NCBI GenBank assembly: GCA_008508345.1
Contig: QNGE01002394.1
Location: 46,033-110,032 of the forward strand
Direction of reading: 5' to 3'
Length of the DNA stretch: 64,000 nucleotides
Source: Paragonimus westermani
Lineage: Eukaryota; Platyhelminthes; Trematoda; Plagiorchiida; Troglotrematidae
In this document: in pieces, positions 1 to 11,000 of the stretch
Layout: every line of letters begins with the position of its first letter
Numbering within the stretch: the stretch's first letter is position 1
The notes under the pieces: generated by a model
The model's database searches: none
Told to the model about the DNA's origin: nothing
What the model saw: the letters and a program-made list of their open reading frames with translations, nothing else
Position numbers and translations under genes: made by a program

Positions 1-1242
1 CAACTTTGTCATTCATGTAGTAAGCAGCTCCAATATTAACGCTGTCAGGAAAATACATAGTGTGGCCAAAAGTCTTTCAGTAAAACACGATCCTTACTGG
101 CCAACTCGCTTGCTCCCATGCCACGAGTGCGCTCGCGTTTATGAACTGGTATTCCGGTCCACAAGACAAGCAATTTCCACTCACACGTTGTGTGCACTTC
201 GGCCTGGTTTATGTGGCTGATGCCTTCTGCAAAGAGTATTTTTGCCTCACATTCCTCGTCCGTTTGTCTGATTTTGTTGTGCGATAGCTCGTCCAGTAGC
301 CTGTGTTGTCCACAATCTACTCGCTGTAGGCTTTTGGACATACCTCACAACCGTTTTGAGGTAATCTAGCGAGTGTTGGAATACCCGCGTCCATCAAAAT
401 ATGACCACTATTTGGGGGAACATGGAACAAATTCAATCGAGTACGTTTGAGAGTTGTGCGTTAACATCTTTAACAAATCTGATAACGAAGCGGCAAACTA
501 CCACAACAGATGTCCTTACGTTGGTCAGCAGATGCACCACATTTGCTTGATTCGATTTAAAAAAAAAAGCGAACATGAAGCCAACAACCGCATCACGTTT
601 CACCACTAACATAAACGAGCGAAGACTCGACGGGGAAATAAGTTAATTGACGAAAAAATAAGGCTAGTTAAAGGAGAGGGGAAGAGACCTAACTGTTAAA
701 AATGGCCAAGTCTATATTCAATTACTCAACATCAAATCGGGTACATCTTGTAAGCAAACAACTGAACTATAAGTGATAGTAAGGAGTTATCAGCTAGACA
801 GCTTCCTTAAGACGTGTTCATTGCACTGCGTCATTAATTGCGTTTACTTCGCAGACAACTCGGCTAAACAGCAACACTCACGCTACTGAGGCCGATTAGC
901 CGCCATCTCACCTAACGTTTCTAGCCACCAACTCTATGGGTCGCGCGGTCCGCAACCCGGCCAGCCCCTTTGTGAACGATGAGAAGGTGACAGCACGACA
1001 AGACCAGTTGACATGACGAAGCGCGATAAAGAACCAGATGAAGGAAGGATCTGACCACAGGAAAGCTTGTGGAACACGAGCACGAACATGAATAAAAAGC
1101 ATACAAAAGGGAATTGAACAAACACAGCGTATAACATATTTGCATGGATACTGAGAACGCTGGGCCGTCCATAAAATTAACCAAAGCTCGTTAGACTAAG
1201 CAGAGAACATCACTACGTGAAACCGTGAAATAATCTACTCAC
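1..1242. other. MetAP1 intron, no further exon recognised
   Basis: No MetAP1 continuation (KPGV turn or CGHGI motif) is visible on the minus strand here. A degenerate copy of dispersed repeat R1 lies at about 665-770. An open minus-strand frame at 45-341 matches nothing I know. The intron probably continues beyond the window edge. Confidence 0.4.
665..770 (-). repeat. Dispersed repeat R1, copy c (partial)
   Basis: Read on the minus strand, this segment carries the same order of blocks as the R1 copies at 4,135 and 24,199: a TTGCTTACAAG-like start, a TTGATG...GAATA segment and the GTTAGGTCTCTTCCC block. It is shorter and diverged. The family is unknown; no coding potential is shared between copies. 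Confidence 0.4.
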
Positions 1243-1374
1243 CGGCATCCATTGCTTTGACCAGGCAGTTGTAGGCATTTTTCACCAAACGAACTGCTCG
1301 ATCATCTGGCTTTCCAACAAACACAGTCTCGTTCACGTCCCCGTGAAACCCATCGTGGTAGGTAGTAATATCGA
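1243..1374 (-). CDS. METAP1: MetAP1 exon: dimetal-site block (VDITTYHDGFHGD)
   Basis: The 132-nt exon lies between acceptor cgtttcag and donor G|gtgagtag. It encodes DITTYHDGFHGDVNETVFVG and then KPDDRAVRLVKNAYNCLVKAMDA. The two Asp residues, eleven positions apart (first residue of DITTY and last of FHGD), match the two aspartate metal ligands of type I methionine aminopeptidases (D97 and D108 in the E. coli enzyme). The exon is phase 1 at both ends, so it is symmetrical. The following exon, which should begin with the KPG turn, was not found between 1 and 1,242. Confidence 0.88.
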
Positions 1375-1789
1375 CTGAAACGGAACGGTTAACATGAATC
1401 AAGTGAGTCGATGGGTTCACGTAGTTAAGATGAGCCAATAAGAAATATACACGGACACAAATAAAGCCGTTGCGCAAGTTTCGATGGAAGACATCCAATA
1501 ATATATGACGGTGGCCAAAATAAAGTCACCATTAATCAAGACGATATCCACCCCCTAAGAAAGCCTTAAATAACACGGCGAACGTTACCGGCAACCAAAT
1601 CTACCAAAGTGGATTTTAGTTTTGGACCATGCGGTACTAACCAGCCAACTTACGGTGGAACAGATTCCACTGGCACAAACATTGTGTGATACACAATACC
1701 GGAAACTTGAAACAATTGGTTCTCTGGAAGAGTTTGGAAAAAAGCAGAACACGAAACCTGGTAGATGCAAGCATTTTGTATTAACTCGT

Positions 1790-3080
1790 CAGTACCAGAT
1801 TTAAAGTAACAAATAGTTTTTGCAGCAGGCAACTAGATGGGTGCATCATCAATAAGCGATTGGGTCGAGTGATGGCAACTGATTCAGCATACCGCAAGAA
1901 TCTTGGGTTACGGTGACGTAACAGGGTTCCGGACACAAAGGATGGATCGATAGTGTGACCAGTGTTCAGGACCTGTCTGGTGGCTGAGGGCACTGGCTGT
2001 TTACGCGTTTCAGCAACATTGTCATTCCCCGGTGACACGGACTTCTGCAACCATTTGGGTCAGTGTTCCTTCATTCTGGAGCTCAAACGTCTCTCGGTTC
2101 CGCCTATGTAACTTTTTCCACAGTTACCTACAAACTGAGAAGCACAGTGTGAAGTGGCACCGATAGGCTGATCGCCTTTGATTGAAAGCACTGGTAAATT
2201 CTGGGTCCGAGCGATTACACGGAGGTCAGTTGTACTGAACGTTCGCCTGATTGAATTTCTCAATCACTGTTTTGTTTTATGCATCATTTAATCACCTCTA
2301 AAAATCAGCTCTATGCATACCTTCTTATTCTCTACAGTGACCACATCTTCGGGTGATACTTCTTGTCTACTGTGTCTATGGTGCTTCTGGGGTAAGCGTT
2401 TGATTATAGGACAGAAGTAATCAGGTCTAGTTCTTCAGTAAGGTTGTCGTGCGTACAGATTCATCCCCCTTGTGTGAACAGTGTTCGTTTATATTGGACC
2501 GGTATGAAGATGCTGGAATTTAGGGCCGGACCACGTGGGTTTCCGATGGACAGTTCTTCTAAACGAGCCATCCTCCCGATGGCTTATGAGAATATCTGGA
2601 AATGGCAGGCAGTTTTTTGACCCCATATTCACAAGTAACCTTCAGATTAGGATAACAACTATTTAGACGTCGCACCAGGTTACCTATCACTTGTTTGGAT
2701 CGACTGAATAGTAATGTATCGTCAACTTAACGCTTGTAATATGACGTGTTTTCTATTTCCGTAGCTGTTGCTCAACTGTTAGTATAAGTCTGCCAAGATG
2801 GGAACTAGTGGAGTTCCCACAGCTACTCTGTTTATTTGATGGTAGTACCTCTCGTGAAAACGAAAATTGACGTTCTCAGTACGTTGGTCAGTGTGTTGGT
2901 CGGAAATGGCTTAAGCGGTATCACAGACTTGTATGTCTTCGACAGGCTGTGAAGTTGGAATGCTGATGATCCACAGGACTTAAGAGATTTATACGTTACT
3001 TCGCAGAAAATCCTCAACTGTAAGAGCAGATGTATGAGGTGTCTTATACAGTCCTCTTTTTCGGTAACACTACTCACTCT
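1790..3080 (-). mobile_element. Penelope-like element remnant 1 (RT plus GIY-YIG)
   Basis: Minus-strand frames, shifted several times, give the hallmarks of a Penelope-like element in order. There is an RT core (TPLVPILADLY, then VDDTLLFSRSKQ at 2,726 downwards), the strand following the RT (LPFPDILISHREDGSFRRTV), and the C-terminal GIY-YIG nuclease (GKSYIGGTERRLSSRMKEH at about 2,124-2,068, then LNTGHTIDPS). The codon before VDD, normally Tyr of the YVDD catalytic box, is TAA (2,727-2,729 on the plus strand). With that stop and the frameshifts the copy is dead. It lies in a MetAP1 intron, in the same orientation as the gene. Confidence 0.75.
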
Positions 3081-3203
3081 CTCTATTCGCCGAAACTTCG
3101 GTCATCGACCATTGGTAATATCTTCTGTATGTACGCATCTTTGTCTAGAATCAAAACCCCTTATCTGGCTTAAGTATAATCACGTTTTCCGAATTAAGTT
3201 CTA

Positions 3204-3256
3204 GTATTGATATGTTCGCCGAGCTTGGCATTTAAGCTCGGCGAATATATCAATAC
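3204..3256. repeat. Near-perfect hairpin, 23-bp arms
   Basis: Positions 3,204-3,226 and 3,234-3,256 are inverted copies with one mismatch, separated by a 7-nt loop. The arms centre on TTCGCCGAGCTT. No transposase or terminal repeats are visible around it, and it lies alone in MetAP1 intronic sequence. It could be a cruciform-prone palindrome, a miniature element end or a small RNA precursor. Confidence 0.85.
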
Positions 3257-6200
3257 CAAAACCATCAACCCGAGCTACAAACAACAACACCACTGTTCCC
3301 AACCATCAGAATTCAGTTCTCTTAACGAATGCATGTGTTGCCTCATGATAACACACCGGCTATTAACTGAAGACGTAATACACGCATAAGCTATAAGAGG
3401 AGCACTAACGGATTTTGTGAGCAACCAAGAGAAAACACAGGCTTGAGTGGCAACAAAAGCATCCCATAAAAAGCGCGCATCCGTCAAACATGTCCCGGCC
3501 ATGAGTCCAAGTGTGCTTCCCCATACTGTTATCCAGCGAGCTGGTAGGTTGTGAGTCATGAGTCCGACAATGTGGTATGCATAGATAGGGTACATTGTTC
3601 ATAAGAGGTAAGGCCATACTACATCCAAGGGGGTGATTTTGAGTGACGCTACGTTCAATCTGACAAACATTACCATGAATCACGGAAATGCCACTGTACC
3701 ATTCTAAGGTGTATGCATTTCTTCCATCTTTGATCGGTCGACCAAACGATACTAGCGGTCATTAAGAGCTTTTAATCATTTTGATTTTCAGTTCTCGAAG
3801 GTCATATACACAGTCAGGTGTAAGTGAACGATGCTAATCTATAGGATACATCGACATGACAAGTTCGGAAATGAGCCGACCGCCCGAACAAATGTTCTTT
3901 CGCAATGTCGTTACTACCAATGTATGAGTAGTAAATTCAAAATAAGAAATTAAAATTCTGTGTATTCACGTTATTGGCAAACACGAATTAAAATGACACA
4001 TCCTACTTTAAATGTAGACGAAGATCTAGGCTACCAAAAAGTAAAATGAATACACTTAAAGACGCGGGAAATTGGAATCCGTAAGGAAGTCGTCTGGCTG
4101 ATGACGCCTTACCTTCACTTACAGCTCGGTTGTTCGCTTGTAAGGTGTACACACCTTGATGCTGAATGTTTGGATACCGACGAAGCCATTCTTAGCCGTT
4201 AGGTCTCTCCTCCTCCTCTTTCTTTGTCTTCCCTTTTTCTGTATAGGGTTTGCTTTTTTCATGGTTGTTTGGCAGTTGAGCATCAGGAACAGCCACTGAT
4301 GTATTGCTGTCTATGTTGGTAATGATGTATATCAACCTTGTCCACTTGCTCAAGAATGCACACTGTTTCCTAACTCGTTTGCTATCTGTAATTGAAATCT
4401 ATTCGGCATGTACATTCGGTTTCCACTCGAGTCTACATTGAAAAGTCGTATGCCGACAAGCGAGTGAGGAACGAGCGTAAATACAAGGAAGAAAAATCTG
4501 AAAGTGAGGGAAAGTGATACCTTCAGCTCACAGGTTAATTTGGAGACAAACGTGCAACTCCCACCGTAAACTGTGACAAATCATGTTTGCGTCCTTATAA
4601 TAGTGGGTGACGGGCACCATCGTCTCTGTTGTATGATCAGCATGTAATCAAGGCATGTTTCTCTTACTAGCCCACCTTTTACGTCTAACAGTTCAGATCA
4701 GTGACATTTTTACAGGTGACTCCGGGGTCCACTACGCCGAACGAGGTCGCATCTGTGACACAATCCAGCCTTTCCAATTGATCAATCGCGCATGGTTACT
4801 GCCACTATCGAGACTGGAATGGAATTAGGTTTGAAGTGTGGTACATCAACCAACAAGCGCAGATAATTCCGCTCTTGGTGGATTCCACTGGTAGGATGTC
4901 TGAGTCCTGGAAAACAATAAATGAAGTGGCCGTCTGGCAGCGACGACAAAGTTTTAAGTGGATTAACAGTATGCAAGATGGCCATAGCTGTGAGAATTTT
5001 AACTTGAACCCAGCTCCACAGCCTTTAGTTAATTTTCGGATACATCAGTTAAAAATGAGGGTGTATGATGGGTACCAAGTTCGAATCTTACAAACTACAG
5101 TAAAATACCGGTTGGTCACTGAAAGCCCCCAGTGGTGTGCCCTTTGTGGCTCGACAGGGTGAATGGAGGTTGCACAACGACATTCTCGCATGATGCCACC
5201 GCTGAATAAGGTTGGCAAAAACACCATAAGAGCTACGCGACATTTATGCACTCAAAGTTATCCAAGTCTCATAAATACCGAGATACTATTAAACTAAGTC
5301 AGTTTGATGGAAACAAGAGCAAATGGGTGTGTTCATAGATTTTCATGAAACGGGATCACGTATTTCATAATGGCCACAAGTTTGTTGTTCGAATACCAAA
5401 GTAGGGTGCCAACACAAAGTGCGAACTTCTAAACGTGAGAATTGACCACTAGACAAGGATGCTTTATTTTCAGTTTCAACTGTTCTAATGCCTTACAGTC
5501 AAATTGATGCACCTTCGACTTGACGCACCCAAATAGAAACAGATAGGCAAGATTCAAACCGGGAGATAGGTACCTCTCTTCTAGCTCACTACGTGGGAAC
5601 CAAAAGCACACTGTTACCCAGCTTTGACAAATGTTCAAAAGCTGCAGCGTGCTGAAACTATAGGTTATATACCACCCACTTAATAAAAATCTCCCAACTG
5701 GTTTCAGAAAGAACTCCGACAGTTTTCGACATGGCTACACTAGATGGGTAACATTGAGGTTTGTAAAACATCAACCCTCGTGCCATTCCTGATCACTAGC
5801 TTTCCTTGGGGTTACTTAATGTAATATAAAACTGTACCAGCCAAAGATGACATTCTATCGAAAACAGTGCTGTTCGCCGAAAGATTGTTAAACATCAACT
5901 TGTCCCCCACACTTGGGGTGAACAAATAGAACCAAATTATTCCAACATTCCAAATTCTCTGGTTAATTTACCGGTGAATCTCCACAAACAAGCGCTTGTT
6001 CTCTACTGCTCAGCGATAGGAAGTATCAGCATCAAGCGTGAGATTGCAAAAATACTCTCAACGCTTGGAACCGTGATGTGCAAAGCATCGTTCTATTTTG
6101 CTTACCAAAAGCGAAAGCGTTCACCCAGCTTGTCGTCACCTGGTTGTAAGCATTACATCGGATGAAAAGTGAACGACCGGACGCTTATTTCCGAAAATAT

Positions 6201-7687
6201 ACGTCGTGTGGAAAAGTGCCTAAATTTCAGAGTTCGCTGACTGATAACCATGGACTTTCGAAAAGACCTTCCGTGAAGCACGATGCACTACGCTGGACGG
6301 TTGATGTTTTTCACCGTTTCAAACTTTAGAACGACGAATAGAACACAAACGGCATCAAAAGGGTCTTATGACGACAAACTAATATTACCATTTTTGTAGT
6401 TAAACGACCTCGGGTGATAACATAGTTGGAATTTCAGTGCTGGATGTAAGTAAGTTAATCATGCAGTGATCTCAAATATCAACGATATCTAACAGACAAA
6501 TGTCGATATTGAGGCGCAAATATGCGAAGAAGAGGAACTCACTGTTAAGAATGTCACCATCTTGGAGAGGACGCAAATCGGGAATCCCGTGGCAAATGAC
6601 TTCGTTGATGGAGCTAAAAATTAAAAGAAAGGATAACGTAAATCACCAGTTGATAATCGGACACCAAACACAGCGGTCCTCTACCAAGGATCCCACTTTT
6701 GTAGAAGTCACTTCGATCTGGTCCTTTGAGTTTTTCCAAAGACTTGTTACTGTTTGATGGGTCACCCCAACTGCCAATAGCAACCGTCTTAGAGTTCTCA
6801 ATCCACACTGAAAACGGTACAGTCAACATAGTGCGTGAAATAATTGTAAGATTCTTTAGATGGTTGCTACACTTTTATCAATTTCCAATTTAGGAAGTTC
6901 ACTCCGCAAAAGTATGTGGACAAAGAACAGTGATTCATATGAATGAATTCCAAATGTAAAAACGAACAAATATATGGGTGAAAATATGAACGTGAGTATG
7001 AAGTGAATCAAGCCGATGAAAGCCATGAAGTTACGGTCGAAATAATGCTAAAAAGTAGACCTCATTATTAGCTTGTGCATAGCACTTGCTGTAACCACCT
7101 ACAACACCTTCGACCATACAGGCAATGACCACAGCTTCCTGTGGGGTGAAACACTAAATCAGAGTTTAATTCACTCATACTTTGTGGTAAACCGGATAGG
7201 ACCGTGTAGATCTAATTAAACTGACATAACTTTGGTGCAGTGACAGGTGAAGGTGCCGTTGGCTTCAGCATCACGGTGGTTCGAATAACTGACGTAAATT
7301 GCTTTCTCAACCAAACCGTCAGTCTACGTATAGGTGTGAAACCAGTAAGTTTCATCTATCAGTATGTCTATCTTTTGGTTCATGTGTTCTACCAAACTTC
7401 TGTTGTATTCGACCGGGCCAGAGAAATTGAAAGTCATTGGTTGAGTAAGATGAAGTAGACAAAAACAAACCGTCAGAAAACGGAAAAAATATCCTTAACC
7501 ATACGAGTATCAACGGACTGCTTATAAACTGAAAAACATCGAATTCCGTTTGCTAAACAAAAGGAATCAAACACTCCATTCAGGTCTAAGTAGATAACCA
7601 TTAGGGTATATTGCGACAGACGATAAACAGATAATGAGAAAGCTGCCTTAAGCTTAGCCACCATCGATGCTGTGCGTCTACGGGTAA
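3257..7687. other. MetAP1 intron sequence without recognised genes
   Basis: Apart from R1 copy a, I recognise nothing. Open frames of 60-108 codons occur on both strands (for example 4,836-5,162 plus and 3,275-3,595 minus) but resemble no family I know and overlap each other, as expected by chance. The missing central MetAP1 exon was looked for here on the minus strand and not seen. Confidence 0.4.
4135..4330 (+). repeat. Dispersed repeat R1, copy a
   Basis: About 195 bp match 24,199-24,396 in the same orientation with many substitutions. Shared blocks include TTGATGCTGAATGTTTG, GTTAGGTC followed by a pyrimidine-rich tract, GGTTTGCTTTTT and TGATGTATTGCTGTCTATG. It has no open frame of note. 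It may be part of a non-autonomous element; its ends are approximate. Confidence 0.6.
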
Positions 7688-7691
7688 CAAC

Positions 7692-8004
7692 TGTTGTATA
7701 ACAGGCAGTTTCGTTGTGAGTAGTATACTACTCACAAGTAGTGTATTACCCACAGGGGACATTCAGGGGCAAAAGGACAAGCCCCGAACACGACGGATAA
7801 GAAGAGACTATCGAAACAGTGTGTACATGATGTGTGAGAACTTTCACCAAGGCGAATGACCACGTGCTGTCACCCAATGTATGTGAGTGCATGTCCGTCG
7901 TGCAAATGAGTGTACATGTTTGTGGTTTGGTTTTTGACATGACCTATACGGAAGTTTGCGCAATAAACCAACTTGTTGGCCAAGCGTCTTTTGCGGACAC
8001 AACA
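7692..8004 (+). repeat. 5' LTR
   Basis: This 313-bp terminal repeat has TGTTGT/ACAACA ends. It contains a 24-nt perfect palindrome at 7,714-7,737 and an AATAAA polyadenylation signal near 7,961. It differs from the 3' LTR at three sites: CAGGGGC against CAGGAGC, CGGATAAG against CGGACAAG, and CACGTGCTG against CACGTACTG. Confidence 0.95.
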
Positions 8005-8006
8005 AC

Positions 8007-8018
8007 TGGTGCCGTGAC
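8007..8018 (+). other. Primer-binding site, tRNA-His type
   Basis: TGGTGCCGTGAC starts two bases after the LTR. It is complementary to the 3' end of eukaryotic tRNA-His (acceptor strand UCACGGC plus ACCA, from general knowledge of that tRNA). Twelve bases match, then the match ends. Confidence 0.65.
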
Positions 8019-8028
8019 GAACGCGAGG

Positions 8029-11000
8029 ATGAAGATTCCCTGGCCACAGCCGTTCGAAGATGGAGACGTCCGGACGTTCCTGGAGGACTTGGAGGACGTG
8101 GCCGAAGTGGTCGGAGTCAAGACCGACCGTGGGAAGCTGGCTGCCCTGCGGACGCTGGTGAAGGGCAGGGCGAAGGCGGTGCTGGACGCAGCGCGAAGAG
8201 GCCCTGCGAAGATGGAGTGGGCCGCTGCGAAGGAGACGCTGGTGGCTGCGTTTGACAGCCCGGCCGACCGCCAGGAGGCCATGCGGCGGTTCAAGGCGGC
8301 CAGGCTTGGACAAGGAGCGGACCCGTCCGTGTTTGCCACCACTCTGCAAGGTTTGCTGGACAGGGCTCTGCCAGGATTGGATCAAGAATCACGACGGCAG
8401 TTGTTAACGGAGCAGTTTATTGAAGGTCTCCCGATGGAGGTTCGCGACCAAGTCCGTATTGCCCATGTCGCCCGGCCGATGGACCTTGACGATCTGGCGA
8501 AGGTGACACGGGAGTTGGCAGTAATGTCCGTGGCCTCAGTGGATTCAAACAGCAATACGGACAAGAAGACATTGGAGGTAATGCAGAAGGCAATGGAGCA
8601 ACTCGCAGCGGATGTAGCTGCCCTGAAAACAGCAGCACGGAAGAACGATCAACCAGGAGGCTGCTTCATCTGTGGAAAAAAAGGACATTGGAAGAAGGAT
8701 TGCCCAATCCGGCGGTCTCAGAGGTCTAAAAATAAAGTGTTTCGTGATTGTTCTTTTTGTTGGGCGGGTCGACTAGTAATGGGAGCGATTGAGAAGGGGG
8801 CCGTACATACAAGGGTTGAAGTTGATGGAGAGGTAGAACAGTGTTTAGTCGATACAGGGGCAGCTATTTCGTTGATTGCTCGTGCCGAAAAGCAAAACCT
8901 AGAACCGACATCCATGATGATCAAGACGGTTGGAGGTCATAGTCTACTGGTTGACGGTGTGAAAGAATGTGGGGTACGTATCGGCGGCCATATCGTAAAG
9001 CACCGTTTCATTGTGTCCCCAGAAACCAGGCAAACGATACTCGGAGCCGATTTCCTCGCTGCAACAGATGCCGTGATTGACTTGAAGCTCAAGAAGTTGT
9101 CAACCAAGTATGGCTCCCTGACGCTCATAGGACAGCGAAAGGATAGCGTCAACCAAGTACGCAAGGTTAAAACCCCCAGTTGCACAGCCCCCCTGCTCCA
9201 GTCCACGGTCGAGAAATACGCGGAAGTATTTACGACTGACGATGATCCGTACGGATTTTGCAACTGGATTGCCCATGAAATACCAACAACCGGAACATTT
9301 CGACCTCACGGGCCCCGCAGGATACCGGTTCATCTTGAGGAGGAATTGAGGAGACAAATACAGAACATGCTGAGCGAGGATGTTATCGAAGAAGCCAACA
9401 GTCCGTACAACTCGCCTGTTCTCCTGGTGAAGAAGTCCAACGGGAAGTACCGCTTTTGTGTGGATTTTAGACGGCTGAATGAGGTAACACAGAATACAGT
9501 CGTACCAATACCGTCCGTCGCTGATATTTTTGACAAGCTACAGCAGGCGAAATTGTTCACAGTTTTGGACTTACGCTCCGGATACTGGCAAGTACCAATT
9601 AAACCCACAGATCGTGAGAAGACCGCATTCACGGTAGGCGAAAAACAGTATCAGTTCAAGCGCATGCCGTTTGGCCTATCCGGGGCACCGTTCACATTTC
9701 GGCGCCTGATGGTTCAGCTGGTAAAACGACTGGATAATGTGGCGGTATACGGAGATGATATCGTAATATACAGCAACACGGAATCGGAACATGCTGCCCA
9801 TATAGATGCTGTCTTGAATCGCATTAAGAACTCAGGACTCCGGATCAATGCTGATAAGTCACAGCTCGGACGATCATCGGTGGTGTTACTGGGACACAAG
9901 GTGGGTCAAGGTGAAATCAAGCCTCTGCCGGAGAAAATACTGACAATTAGAGAGGCCGTGGCTCCGAATTCCAAACGAACCCTGAGACAATTTTTGGGTC
10001 AAGCGGGGTACTACAGTCGGTTCGTGAAAAATTTTCACTCCATTGCATCGCCATTGTACGAACTCCTTCGAAAAGACAAGAAATTTGAATGGACCGACGA
10101 TGCCCAGAGGGCGTTCAAGCGAGTGCAACAAGCGATGAACGAGCAACAACTGACGTTGAAACTACCGAACACAAAAGAAACGTTCATCGTAGCAACAGAT
10201 GCCAGTGACCGTGGCATTGGGGCAGTACTCAAGCAAAAGGAAGGAGTAATCGAGTATGCCAGCAGAGTCCTGACTCCAACGGAGCAGAAATATTCGACTA
10301 TTGAAAAGGAATGTTTGGCAATCGTCTGGGCACTGGACAAGTGGAGGCCATACCTGTTGGGTCAACAGTTCCACGTGGAGACGGATCACAAACCCCTGGA
10401 ATGGATCATGACTGCGAGGGACCCGAGAGGCAAATTAGCCCGATGGGCATTACGTTTACAGGAATATGACTTCACGATCAACCATGTGCCTGGTTTGAGC
10501 AATTGCGTCGCGGATTTTCTTTCTCGACCACAAGTAGACGACGAACTCCCCAAAGTGACCGTTGGAGTCAACGGCTTAATAATGGAGCAGGACCCACAAA
10601 CGCTAGTACGCCTACAACGTCAAGATAAGGTCCTCCGGAAAGTGATTGAAGCTCTGGCAAGAGGCGTGAGAATCCCCACAAATACTAAGGATGAGGAGCT
10701 GAAAATAATCGCATCCCAATGGAAAAGAGTTGGCTTAAACAGTGCAGGCGTATTGACATGGCAGCGTGGCGTTGGGCACCCGTGCGTGGTAGTCATCCCG
10801 AGACAACTGAGGAGGAAAGTGGTGGCAGACTGCCATGAAATGGCACACACCGGATGCACTAGGACGTACGATCTGTTGCAACAAAGAGCATATTGGCCGA
10901 AAATGAAAGAGGATGTGACAACTTACGTGCTTGCATGCCAACAGTGTCAGTTACTGAAAAGCGACAATCGGGGAGCCCAACAGCCCTTACAACCAATACC

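Noticed and set aside
1650..1832. Minus-strand frame near 1,700 as the missing MetAP1 exon
   Set aside because: None of its three frames gives the YPSPLNYY or CHGIPD motifs, and the phase at the edges does not fit.
3275..3683. Minus-strand hydrophobic frames as a membrane protein exon
   Set aside because: Two overlapping frames are equally open, no splice pair fits both ends, and no family is recognised.
7834..8028. Start of Gag-Pol at the ATG inside the 5' LTR (7,834)
   Set aside because: The stretch is LTR sequence repeated in the 3' LTR and lies upstream of the primer-binding site. The ATG at 8,029 gives a normal Gag start.
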